From: an uncultured Opitutales bacterium
GTDB taxonomy: Bacteria; Verrucomicrobiota; Verrucomicrobiia; Opitutales; Intestinicryptomonadaceae
Direction of reading: 5' to 3'
NCBI GenBank assembly: GCA_944389195.1
Contig: CALXLM010000003.1
Coordinates: 1 to 64,000, forward strand
Length of the DNA: 64,000 bases
Shown here: piece by piece, positions 44,771 through 52,942 of the stretch
Layout: each line of letters begins with the position of its first letter
Position numbering within the stretch: the first letter of the stretch is position 1
Made by a program: the position numbers and the translations under genes
Notes under the pieces: generated by a model
Databases searched by the model: none
What the model was told of the DNA's origin: nothing
Seen by the model: the letters and a program-made list of their open reading frames with translations, nothing else

Positions 44771-46111
44771 TCAGGCTATGCCGTTGAGCATGCCGTAGAA
44801 GTAGATTGGCTTTAACGCGTAAACTTTAAGCATCCACGCGAGCCTGCTTTCTTTCGACATGTCCATTAGCGAAAGGGGGAATGAGCCTTTGCGCTTTTTA
44901 TCGTAGTCGAATTCGCACATGAGAACGTGCCCGTAATCGGTTATGATAGGGCAGGCGGCATATCCGTCGTATTTCTCCTCAGGGGTTTTCTCTTCAATGA
45001 GCGAAATGAGATTCCTTGCCGCAATAGGAACCTGTTTGCGTATGGCGGCCGATGTTTTGCTCGTCGGAAGATTGGACGCGTCGCCGAACGAAACGATGTT
45101 GGGATATTTAGTGTGGACGAGCGTATATTTGTCCACTGAAACCCAGCCTTCCGCGGCGTGGCTTCCGCTTTGATCAGACAGACCAGACTCCGCCACAAAT
45201 TTCGGGGCGGTCATCGGAGGGAGAAAATGCAGGAAATCGTAGCTTTCCCATGCCGATTTCAAAATCTTTCCGCCTTTTACGGTATCGAGCCGAACCCTTT
45301 TCGAGGCGGTATCGATACCGCTTATGCGGGTGTCGGTATTTAGGTTTATTCCGCGTTCCTTATATATTTCAAGCAGGCGCGGAGTGAAATACGGAACGTC
45401 GTAAAGTTCGTGCGATGCCGTATAAAAATCGAGTTTGAGCGCGTCCCTTTTATTGTTTTTTCTGGCAAGGTGTTCGGTAAGGAGGCACATTTTTTTCGGT
45501 GCGCCGCCGCATTTGTGCTTTGTATAAGTGTCGGTGTAGATACCCCTGCCGCCGGTTTCCGCGAATTTGCGCATGGCGTCGCGGGTTTTTATGGCCCCGG
45601 AGTGGCAGTATATGCAGTGGGCGTTCCCCGCGCCCAAACTGGCTTCGTCGATGCCCTCTATCATATCCCAACGCAAGACGAGCCCCGGAGTAAGCACGAG
45701 AAAATCGTATGGCACCGAGCCGTTTTTTGCAGTCTCCACCGTTTTTTTGTCCGGATCCACCGATATTGCGGAGTCTTGAATCCATCTTACGCCTGCCGGA
45801 ATGCAGTCTTTCTGCTCCATGTAAACGTCGTCCGGCCCGTATATTCCGCCGCCTATGAGCGTGAACCCGGGCTGGTAGTAATGCCTTTGGCTGGGGTCTA
45901 TGAGCGTTATGTCGGGCGATTCGAGCCAGCGTTTTAGGCGCGCGGCCATGCTGACTCCCGCAGCTCCACCGCCGATTATTGCGATTTTTGCTTTCGCGGA
46001 TTTGGATACCGGATCTGAAGCGTATGATATTTCTCCGGTTGCAAGCGCTGACATGCCGCCAATGCCCGCCATTTTTATAAATTTGCGTCTATCGATACTA
46101 TGCTTTGACAT
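44771..46111 (-). CDS. Sulfide:quinone reductase-like FAD-dependent oxidoreductase with Tat signal
   Basis: 446 residues. The N-terminus DRRKFIKMAGIGG is a twin-arginine leader. FAD-binding IIGGGAAGVSMAARL is at about 44-58, the SQR-like YYQPGFTLIGGG segment follows, KHKCGGAPKKMC holds the central cysteines, and DASNLPTSKTSAAI is the second FAD motif. In SQR, redox cysteines pass electrons from sulfide to FAD and then quinone at the membrane. Flavocytochrome-c sulfide dehydrogenase relatives are an alternative. Divergent from the porin gene. Confidence 0.82.
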   Translation of the reverse strand: MSKHSIDRRKFIKMAGIGGMSALATGEISYASDPVSKSAKAKIAIIGGGAAGVSMAARLKRWLESPDITLIDPSQRHYYQPGFTLIGGGIYGPDDVYMEQKDCIPAGVRWIQDSAISVDPDKKTVETAKNGSVPYDFLVLTPGLVLRWDMIEGIDEASLGAGNAHCIYCHSGAIKTRDAMRKFAETGGRGIYTDTYTKHKCGGAPKKMCLLTEHLARKNNKRDALKLDFYTASHELYDVPYFTPRLLEIYKERGINLNTDTRISGIDTASKRVRLDTVKGGKILKSAWESYDFLHFLPPMTAPKFVAESGLSDQSGSHAAEGWVSVDKYTLVHTKYPNIVSFGDASNLPTSKTSAAIRKQVPIAARNLISLIEEKTPEEKYDGYAACPIITDYGHVLMCEFDYDKKRKGSFPLSLMDMSKESRLAWMLKVYALKPIYFYGMLNGIA

Positions 46112-46183
46112 TGTTCGTTCCAGTATTTTGGCATTTTTCGCCGTTAAAAAAACTTTGCGAGTTTAATGCGGCTTTGAAATTTG

Positions 46184-46206
46184 TGCAAACACTTTTTTTG
46201 TTTGCA
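46184..46206. promoter_or_regulatory. Inverted repeat between SQR-like and porin genes
   Basis: TGCAAAC (46184-46190) and GTTTGCA (46200-46206) with a T-rich 9-base spacer lie in the shared divergent control region; operator or hairpin cannot be told apart. Confidence 0.35.
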
Positions 46207-46249
46207 TTGTCACCTTTTCATTATAACTTGTGGTAAAATTAATCTGTAA

Positions 46250-47578
46250 ATGTTTAAGGCTGTTTTCCAGGGTGTAAAGTTGTTTTTTTGCCTAATAAAG
46301 GGAGCAATTTTTCGGGTTTTTTTTGCGTCGCTACTTTTTTATCCCGTATTTTCGCGCGCCCTTTCAGACAGGGCGATGCTCGACGCCCTCGTCGATAAAG
46401 GCGTAATATCGGACGAGGAGGCTCGCGCCATTTCAAAGGAGTCGGCGGGGCAGGTTGTGGCGCTGCCTCCGGAGGCGAAATCGGTCAAGTTGAGCAGCCG
46501 TTTTCAGCTTCAGTACGAATGGATTGACGACGAGGTTTATTCAGGAGCCGCTTCGCCCATGTATTCATGTTCGCAGGGATTCATATTAAGGCGTTTTTTT
46601 ATCCAGGCAGACGCTGATCTCGGAGCTGGTTGGGAAACCACCATATCGGTGGATTTGGCGCGTTCCTTTGCAAACAGCATCTTTACCGATACTTATCTTT
46701 CAAAAAAAATCGACGGCGACTACTTGTCGGGAAAGCTTTATCTCGGATATATGAAGCCCGGCTTTGCCATAGAGGACGTATTTTCCTCTTTTAGCCTCAA
46801 TGCCATCGAGCGTTCGGCGGCGACGATGTATTGGACGGGAGCCGCAAACAACCGCAGGCTTGGAATCGGCAACCGCTATATGGGCGTGCGTTGGAACGGC
46901 GAAATAAAACAGGTCGAAGGGTTATCGTACATACTCGCTATAACAAATGCCTACCAGCTTTCCCCATGCGAGATAGACCAGCTTTCCTACAACTACGATG
47001 ACAACCACCTCGCGTATTGGGCGAGCCTTCACTATGCGCTAAAAGGCGACGATTGGAGTTTGAAAGTCGGGGTGTATTCCATGTATTCGTCGGGCGCCAA
47101 TTATAATATGGGACTTACAAATTCGGCGTCGATATACTCAGTCAATCCGTATTTCGTCGCGAGATGGGGGAATTTTTATTTTTGGGGAGACTATATGGCC
47201 TCAGGAGTTTCCGACGGGAGAAAAATAGGCGCGGGGTACGCTCAGGCCAACCCGTACGGTTTGGACTTTTCGGTTGAATATCGTTTCGATATAGGCGAAT
47301 ACGGACAAATAGCGCCGACTTTTAGGTATTCGTGGGTCGATACCGGTGGGCGCGGCATCCGAATAACCGACGCGCAACGCCAATCCAGGGATATCGGCGG
47401 GCTATACAACAACGCCCAGGATTTTTATGTAGGCGTAAATTGGTATCTTCGCGGCGACAATTTTAAAATCCAGCTCGGATACACTTACGTTCAATATTCC
47501 GGTTCATTTGACGATAAAAGCGCCTCGTCGTTCGCCGATTCCAGTTCTGTTCGATTGCAGTTCCAAATGAAGCTTTAG
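46250..47578 (+). CDS. Phosphate-selective porin O/P-like outer-membrane porin
   Basis: 442 residues. Long signal region (to about 38, ...YPVFSRA), then a helical prefix AMLDALVDKGVISDEEARAI found at the start of OprO/OprP-type porins (the SHARED 'ALxxKGxITxxE' helix), then beta strands alternating aromatic and polar residues to the end (VRLQFQMKL). It ends in Leu rather than the usual Phe. It forms a passive outer-membrane channel for anions or other small solutes. No Shine-Dalgarno seen. Confidence 0.75.
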   Translation: MFKAVFQGVKLFFCLIKGAIFRVFFASLLFYPVFSRALSDRAMLDALVDKGVISDEEARAISKESAGQVVALPPEAKSVKLSSRFQLQYEWIDDEVYSGAASPMYSCSQGFILRRFFIQADADLGAGWETTISVDLARSFANSIFTDTYLSKKIDGDYLSGKLYLGYMKPGFAIEDVFSSFSLNAIERSAATMYWTGAANNRRLGIGNRYMGVRWNGEIKQVEGLSYILAITNAYQLSPCEIDQLSYNYDDNHLAYWASLHYALKGDDWSLKVGVYSMYSSGANYNMGLTNSASIYSVNPYFVARWGNFYFWGDYMASGVSDGRKIGAGYAQANPYGLDFSVEYRFDIGEYGQIAPTFRYSWVDTGGRGIRITDAQRQSRDIGGLYNNAQDFYVGVNWYLRGDNFKIQLGYTYVQYSGSFDDKSASSFADSSSVRLQFQMKL

Positions 47579-47842
47579 TCAGTAGGGGTATTGGCAAGGC
47601 GTGAAACACCGACTCCAGATGCAATGCGTGTCGGGGCCGGTTTATAATTTTGGAGCTTATAAATCGATACCGGTATGTTTACAAATAGGCATTTTGACGC
47701 ATGCCGTGGAAATGTGCCCCCAGCCATTGCGCGTTTTAAATTTAAAAACCGCAAAACCAATCAATCCTCAACATATTTCGAATTTTATGTGTAAGCTACT
47801 TCGCCTCAGATGAATATTTGTAGAGGCTGCCGCATTAAACGC
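47579..47842. other. Intergenic stretch between convergent porin and esterase genes
   Basis: About 350 bases in all lie between the porin stop and the esterase stop, with no coding or structural RNA signal. The terminator at 47843-47870 is listed separately. Confidence 0.35.
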
Positions 47843-47870
47843 AAAAATTCCGCCGCGCTTCGCGGCGGAA
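47843..47870 (-). terminator. Rho-independent terminator of the acetyl xylan esterase gene
   Basis: Perfect ten-base stem TTCCGCCGCG (47848-47857) with CGCGGCGGAA (47861-47870), loop CTT, then a U tract on the minus strand. Confidence 0.85.
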
Positions 47871-47934
47871 TCGGGGGCATAATATTGAGGTTAATCCGCA
47901 TCGGTTGCGGCTGAGGGGCATCTGCCGCGCGGCG

Positions 47935-49263
47935 TCAGTTTTTCCCCGAGGCTTCGACCCTTTCGCAAATGTTTTTAAACATGAGCTCGTTTTCCCATTC
48001 CGGAGCCGGATGTCTGGCTTCCACGACAGGGACAAGTTTCTTTTGCGTTTTTATGTTGTTGTATGCCGCGAAAGACGAGGTGGGTTCGCAAACGTCGTCG
48101 GCGTAGTGTATTGTGAAGATTGCCGGGCATTTGATGCGCTCTGCAAAATTTACGGCGTCGATGTATCGTGCGGCTTCTACGCTCTCTTTGTCATAATTTC
48201 CGTTAGCGTCCTTTTCCTTTGCGAAATGCGGCCATCCCGTGGTGCGGCCTATTACGATTCCGGTATGGTCGCATAGGGCGGGATATTTCGCCACAACAAG
48301 GGTGACTTTGTCGTTGTATAGCCCGGCTCCGGCTATGGCCTGCCCGGCTCCCTGGCTTCCGCCGTACATTACCAGATTTTTCCCGTCCCACTGGGGCTGC
48401 GCCATCACCACGTCCATCGCCCTCATGACTCTCATATATGCGGTTCTGAAGAATATCGTTTCCCTTGATTTGCTGTTCTTTTTCGCATATCCGCGAAGTT
48501 CGTTCTTTTCAAGGTTTTTGTAAAATTCCGCGTTCCTGCCGTTGGGAATCCCGTGGACGTTGAAACTTAGCGCCATAAATCCCTTGTTTGCCCAATTGAA
48601 CGCCAGCGACGACGAATATACTCCGGCTCCCTGGGGTAGAAGTATTGCCGGAAGCGACGCTTTCTTAGCGTTTTTAGGCATCACAAGGTATGCGCTGACT
48701 TTCCCGTTGAAGGTGTCGGCCTGCACGTCGAAAGCTTCGATATTTGGGTTTGACACTTTCACAGGTGTGAATTTTGCGTTCATGGGTATGGACTTCAGAA
48801 TCTCTTTTTGCTTATTCCAAAATTCGTCGAAATCGTCGGGGGCAGGCATGCTCGGCTTTATTTCAAACGGGGAGAATCCCGCGCCGGCAAGCATTTCCAC
48901 CGCTTTTTTGTCGTTTTCGCCCTTTGGCGGAACGAAGACGAATATTTGGCATTTTAGAAATCCCGGTTCGCCGAGAGTTCCTTTTACCTTAAATTTCCCG
49001 CCGGAATCGGTTTTGCCCTCGAAATTTGTGCGGGGCGCAACGGAATCCTTGGAGATATTTCCGCTTAGTTTCATTCCGGATACAGGTTTGCCGTCCTTTT
49101 TGACCGACAGTATGAACACGGCATCTTCTCCCGCTTTATAGACGGCGTTTTCCCTTTCGGCTTTCAACGTTATTTCATAGCCGTTTTTATTTTTCGTTTC
49201 GGAAAATAAAAGCGGCGCACAAAACAAAACGACAAGTATGGAGGCCTTTTTTAGCAGCTTCAT
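47935..49263 (-). CDS. Acetyl xylan esterase-like secreted esterase (AXE1 domain)
   Basis: 442 residues with signal peptide (LLKKASILVVLFCAPLLFS). Residues ~30-130 are an Ig-like beta domain, then the AXE1 alpha/beta-hydrolase begins at about 145 (DDFDEFWNKQKE). The nucleophile is in GGSQGAGQA, the acid in YADDVCEP and the His in EARHPAPEW. AXE1 enzymes deacetylate xylan, cephalosporin C or other carbohydrates. Fits a carbohydrate-degrading lifestyle. Follows rsfS by 19 bases on the minus strand. Confidence 0.85.
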   Translation of the reverse strand: MKLLKKASILVVLFCAPLLFSETKNKNGYEITLKAERENAVYKAGEDAVFILSVKKDGKPVSGMKLSGNISKDSVAPRTNFEGKTDSGGKFKVKGTLGEPGFLKCQIFVFVPPKGENDKKAVEMLAGAGFSPFEIKPSMPAPDDFDEFWNKQKEILKSIPMNAKFTPVKVSNPNIEAFDVQADTFNGKVSAYLVMPKNAKKASLPAILLPQGAGVYSSSLAFNWANKGFMALSFNVHGIPNGRNAEFYKNLEKNELRGYAKKNSKSRETIFFRTAYMRVMRAMDVVMAQPQWDGKNLVMYGGSQGAGQAIAGAGLYNDKVTLVVAKYPALCDHTGIVIGRTTGWPHFAKEKDANGNYDKESVEAARYIDAVNFAERIKCPAIFTIHYADDVCEPTSSFAAYNNIKTQKKLVPVVEARHPAPEWENELMFKNICERVEASGKN

Positions 49264-49282
49264 TTTTTAAGCCCAGTTTGAG

Positions 49283-49828
49283 TTAAAATGATATTTCCTC
49301 GGCATCTTTCCAGAGCGACTCGATACCGTACATTCCGCGCTGCTCGGGCAGAAATATGTGCGCCATAAAGTCGAACGCGTCTACCACAACCCACCCGCTG
49401 GCGGTATTATAGTCGCGGCCGACCGACTTTACGCCGAGCTCCTTCAAGGTTTTTTCGAGTTCGCCGGCCAATGCGCGCAGATGCGGTTCCGATGTGGCGG
49501 TGGCTATTATAAAGTAGTTTGTTATCGGAGATTTCCCGCGCACGTCGAGGATCTTCATATTGTCGGCCTTTTTGTCGTCGAGGGCCGAACAGCATTTTTT
49601 CACGGTGTCGAGAGTGGGATCGGAAACCTTCTTTTTTGACGCTTTTCTTTCGGGCGAGGCTTTGCAGGCGGATTTTGCCGCCGATTTTTTTGCAGCCGAT
49701 TTTTGCGGAATCGGCTTTTTACCGACGGCTTTTTTGGGGGTGTTTTTTTTTGCAGCCGTTTTTTTTGCGGCTGTTTTGGGAGAATTAGTTTTCTTTGCGG
49801 CCGTTTTTTTACCTGATGATTTTTCCAT
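49283..49828 (-). CDS. rsfS: Ribosome silencing factor RsfS with N-terminal Lys/Ala-rich tail
   Basis: 181 residues. The RsfS domain is residues ~75-181: KKADNMKILDVRGKSPITNYFIIATATSEPHLRALAGELEK, SVGRDYNTASGWVVVDAFDFMAHIF, GMYGIESLWKDA. Standard RsfS is about 105-120 residues. Here residues 1-72 are a low-complexity tail of AAKK-type repeats with Pro and Ser, highly basic, like histone H1 tails. RsfS binds uL14 and blocks subunit joining when nutrients are low. Directly downstream of nadD (5 bases), a conserved pair. Confidence 0.9.
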   Translation of the reverse strand: MEKSSGKKTAAKKTNSPKTAAKKTAAKKNTPKKAVGKKPIPQKSAAKKSAAKSACKASPERKASKKKVSDPTLDTVKKCCSALDDKKADNMKILDVRGKSPITNYFIIATATSEPHLRALAGELEKTLKELGVKSVGRDYNTASGWVVVDAFDFMAHIFLPEQRGMYGIESLWKDAEEISF

Positions 49829-49833
49829 AGTCG

Positions 49834-50436
49834 TTATGTATTATACAATCTGTTTAAAAGTATGTATCTTTCGACTTCGGGGTCGAGCATTTTTATGCGT
49901 CTTTTGCCTTCGGAAAGAAGTTTTCTGATTTCCGTGGAGCTGTACGGCACGGGTTCGAATTTGAAGAAATCGACTTTTACAAATGGGGGAAGGCTTTTGG
50001 CGCCGTTTTCAAAACCGCCGCGCACAGCGCAAAGGAAGGAGACTGTTTTTGAAATCGTTTCAATCTCGCGCCAGCCCCGCAATTTTTCCAAATGGTCGGC
50101 GCCGATAATCCATTTAAAGCTCTTTGCCGGAAATGTCGCGGAAAGGTATTTGACCGTATCGACAGCATAGCTTATTCCGCCCCGCGCAAGCTCAAATTCG
50201 GATATGGAATATGGGTATTCAAAACGTTTGAGCGCCAATTTGAGCATTTCAAGCCTATGCCTGCCGCCGGCGAGCGGGGCGGATTGGCGCATTGGAGCGC
50301 AAGCGGCCGGCACGAATACGATTTCATCGACCCGGCCGTCGCGCACGGCCGAACGGGCCAGTTCGACATGCCCCAAGTGTATGGGGTCGAAGCTGCCTCC
50401 CAATATTCCCAAAGTGCCGCGTGTGGTGTTTCCCAT
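49834..50436 (-). CDS. nadD: Nicotinate-nucleotide adenylyltransferase
   Basis: 200 residues. GILGGSFDPIHLGHVELAR (nucleotidyltransferase HxGH motif), VFVPAACAPMR, ISYAVDTVKYL, WIIGADHLEKL, and YSSTEIRKLL. It adenylates nicotinate mononucleotide for NAD synthesis. First gene of the nadD-rsfS-esterase unit. Confidence 0.94.
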   Translation of the reverse strand: MGNTTRGTLGILGGSFDPIHLGHVELARSAVRDGRVDEIVFVPAACAPMRQSAPLAGGRHRLEMLKLALKRFEYPYSISEFELARGGISYAVDTVKYLSATFPAKSFKWIIGADHLEKLRGWREIETISKTVSFLCAVRGGFENGAKSLPPFVKVDFFKFEPVPYSSTEIRKLLSEGKRRIKMLDPEVERYILLNRLYNT

Positions 50437-50615
50437 TTTTATTTTCGCGTTATGTTAGGGGGTTCTTATAAAAATACAAAAATAAAATATATTTGTAAGT
50501 TATTGAAAATGATGTAAGTTTAAATCGTTTTTATAAAAAAACGAAAAATTTTTGAACGAAAGGGTTTCGGAATAGTCTCAATAGACAAATGGTTTTGTAG
50601 TTTGCTTTAGTTTTA
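50437..50615. other. Divergent intergenic region upstream of a candidate small RNA/leader
   Basis: Very AT-rich (many A/T runs). It holds a direct repeat TGTAAGTT (50494-50501 and 50513-50520) and a hairpin CGTTTTT/AAAAACG near 50526-50543. It must contain the nadD promoter (minus), and perhaps the promoter of the RNA ended by the terminators at 50616-50687. Confidence 0.4.
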
Positions 50616-50654
50616 TGCGCCGCGGGTCGGATTCTCCGCGGCGCATTTTTTTTT
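50616..50654 (+). terminator. Strong rho-independent terminator upstream of glucokinase
   Basis: Ten-base perfect stem TGCGCCGCGG (50616-50625) with CCGCGGCGCA (50636-50645), 10-base loop, nine T (50646-50654). No plus-strand gene precedes it; nadD runs the other way. Confidence 0.85.
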
Positions 50655-50660
50655 GCGCCG

Positions 50661-50687
50661 CACAATTTTTCAATTGTGATTTTTTTT
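50661..50687 (+). terminator. Second tandem terminator upstream of glucokinase
   Basis: CACAATT (50661-50667) with AATTGTG (50672-50678), loop TTTC, one A, then eight T (50680-50687). Weaker stem, good T run. Confidence 0.6.
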
Positions 50688-50745
50688 AATCCGTGCAATG
50701 TATGTGCGCAATTTAGTTCGCATTAAATAGTCGTATAGATATATC

Positions 50746-51702
50746 ATGAAGTACGCAATCGGAGTAGATATTGGAGGCACGAATACAAAGCTCGGGGTCG
50801 TTGACGAAAAGGGAAACGTTCTCAAACGCCACGACTTTAAGACTACGGATTACAGGGATTTTGCAACGTATGCGGAGGCTCTCGAAAGGGCTATTACCTT
50901 TTTGACGTCCGATTCCTCCGGAGAGTGCGTCGGAGTGGGGATAGGCGCTCCGAACGGCAATTATTATACGGGCACCATAGAATTTGCTCCGAATCTTCCC
51001 TTTTCAAGGAGCGTTCCCATCGTTGAGACGCTTCGCATGGCGTTGGGGATAAAGACGATATGCCTTAGCAACGACGCCAACGCCGCTGCCCTCGGCGAAA
51101 AAATCTACGGCGGCGGGAGAAACCTAAACCATTTTATAGTGATTACCCTCGGTACCGGATTGGGTTCGGGAATCATCAGCGACGGCAAGCTTATTTTGGG
51201 CGCCGACGGTTTTGCCGGCGAACTCGGACACGTTTGCGCGGTTCCCAACGGGCGCTTGTGCGGTTGCGGAAAACGCGGCTGCCTTGAAACGTACGCTTCA
51301 GCCACGGGCATAAAAAGGACATATCTTGAAATGCTTGCCAAATACAACGGCGATTCGGCCATCGCGAACGTTACTTGGGAAAAACTCGACGCCCGCGTAA
51401 TCGAGGACGCCGCGCGCGCCGGCGACAGGGCTGCTTCGGAAACGTATATGATTACGGGCAGCATACTCGGGCGCTGCCTGGCGGATTTCGTCCATTTCTC
51501 GCGTCCTTCCGCCATTTTTCTTTTCGGAGGCCCGGTCAAAAGCGGAGATTTGATTCTAAAACCGACAAAAATCGCCATGGAAAAAAATCTCATGCCCGTT
51601 TTCCGCGACAAAGTAAAAGTTTTACCTTCGGAGCTTCCGGAAAGCGATGCCGCCATTTTGGGCGCTTCGGCCATGGTGTGGGACGACGTTTTAAACGCCT
51701 GA
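50746..51702 (+). CDS. ROK-family glucokinase
   Basis: 318 residues. GVDIGGTNTKLGVVD phosphate loop, ICLSNDANAAALGE, GTGLGSGIISDG, GELGHVCAVPNGRLCGCGKRGCLETYAS (ROK signature with the zinc cysteines CGCGKRGC). It phosphorylates glucose or a related sugar with ATP in the cytoplasm. N-acetylglucosamine or fructose kinase are less likely alternatives. It is preceded by two terminators, which may make its expression attenuated. Confidence 0.88.
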   Translation: MKYAIGVDIGGTNTKLGVVDEKGNVLKRHDFKTTDYRDFATYAEALERAITFLTSDSSGECVGVGIGAPNGNYYTGTIEFAPNLPFSRSVPIVETLRMALGIKTICLSNDANAAALGEKIYGGGRNLNHFIVITLGTGLGSGIISDGKLILGADGFAGELGHVCAVPNGRLCGCGKRGCLETYASATGIKRTYLEMLAKYNGDSAIANVTWEKLDARVIEDAARAGDRAASETYMITGSILGRCLADFVHFSRPSAIFLFGGPVKSGDLILKPTKIAMEKNLMPVFRDKVKVLPSELPESDAAILGASAMVWDDVLNA

Positions 51703-51799
51703 TTTTACGCGGGGGGAGAAGTATTTGCGCAGACTGCGATATGGATTCGCAGCGCTTTTTTGCGGCCGCTCGTCGCGGATTGCAGGTTTGCGGTCAAAT

Positions 51800-51835
51800 G
51801 CGACAAAAAAAACCGCAAGGCGCGGTTTTTTGTCG
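51800..51835. terminator. Bidirectional terminator between glucokinase and isomerase genes
   Basis: A long inverted repeat: GCGACAAAAAA...CCGC is matched by GCGGTTTTTTGTCGC, with the GC stem at the centre and A or T runs on both sides, so it can serve both converging genes. Confidence 0.8.
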
Positions 51836-51894
51836 CGGGCGAAACGCCCATCGGGATGTTTTGCGCATTGCCAAGCTGCGCCGCGTTTAGGCAT

Positions 51895-52845
51895 TTAGGC
51901 TGCGTCTATTTCGCGATATGCCTTCAATAGCTTTTCGTCTCCGGCGGGAGACCTGTCGCTTTGCCCGTGCTCCATTCCGTATAATCCGCGGTATCCCTTT
52001 CCGTGTATGTGGGCGATGAGATTTTTAAAGTTTATTTCGCCCGAAAGCGGTTCGGTGCGTTTTGGGACGTCGCCCAAATGGAAATAGGCGATTTCGTCCC
52101 ATGCGGCGTCTATATTGCGCAACAGGCTGCCCTCGGTATTTTGCTGGTGGTATGTGTCGAAAAGTATCTTGCACGAGGGGCTGTTTACGGCTTTGCATAT
52201 CATGTAGGCGTCGGAGGTCTTTTGCAGCCACAAACCAGGATGCGCCGTGAACGACAACGGTTCGAGAACCATAATCAGCCCGGCCTTCTCGCATATTTCC
52301 GCTGCATATTTTAGCTGCTCGACGGCGTTTGCCATCTGGTAGGAGTGTTCCAGCGAAAGGTCGGTTTTCCCGATTACAACTGTCGTCCATTTAGCGTTTA
52401 TTCTTTTTGCCACTTCAACCGTTTTTTCGGCCTCTTTCTTAATGCGTTCGACAGCCGCAGTCCTATTAGGCTTCCCTTTTTCGCCGTCTTTACAGGCCGT
52501 TAGCCAGTACATTCCGCCGATTGACGATGTAAACACCCCGAAATCCATGCCGAGGCTGGAGATCTTTTTCGACAATTCGATTTGTTTTTCGACTGGATAT
52601 TTCATCATGTCGTTGTCTTCCATCGCCCTGAATCCGCGGTCGTACCAAAACTGTATCTTGTCGGTGTCTGAAAGGCCCTTTGTCATGTTTGGGCATATGT
52701 TTGTCCATTTGTATATATTGGGGGCGAATTTGCAGGTAAACGGCTTGCCTTCGGCCTTTGAGTCCGCCGCGCGCGCCGACGCGCCCATGACCGACGCCCC
52801 TATTATCGCGCCAGCGATTTTTTTCGAAAACGATCTTCTATCCAT
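51895..52845 (-). CDS. Exported TIM-barrel sugar isomerase/epimerase-like protein (hydroxypyruvate isomerase type)
   Basis: 316 residues with an N-terminal DRRSFSKKIAGAIIGASVMG, a Tat-type leader. The TIM-barrel core shows KFAPNIYKWTN, GFRAMEDNDM, MVLEPLSFTAHPG (metal Glu), KILFDTYHQQ (metal Asp/His), AYFHLGDVPKR and a terminal GMEHGQS glutamate, as in Hyi/TIM-barrel xylose isomerase-like proteins. Substrate unknown. A Tat-exported member is common in Verrucomicrobia/Planctomycetes. Alone on the minus strand; mnmA is 97 bases upstream. Confidence 0.75.
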   Translation of the reverse strand: MDRRSFSKKIAGAIIGASVMGASARAADSKAEGKPFTCKFAPNIYKWTNICPNMTKGLSDTDKIQFWYDRGFRAMEDNDMMKYPVEKQIELSKKISSLGMDFGVFTSSIGGMYWLTACKDGEKGKPNRTAAVERIKKEAEKTVEVAKRINAKWTTVVIGKTDLSLEHSYQMANAVEQLKYAAEICEKAGLIMVLEPLSFTAHPGLWLQKTSDAYMICKAVNSPSCKILFDTYHQQNTEGSLLRNIDAAWDEIAYFHLGDVPKRTEPLSGEINFKNLIAHIHGKGYRGLYGMEHGQSDRSPAGDEKLLKAYREIDAA

Positions 52846-52942
52846 ATGTCTGCCTTATAAAACGGGTTGTTATGTAGATCCGCATTGAATTTGAGTGCGA
52901 AAAAGCGTGCGAACCTTCGCCTAACGACGGCGAAATATTGCT

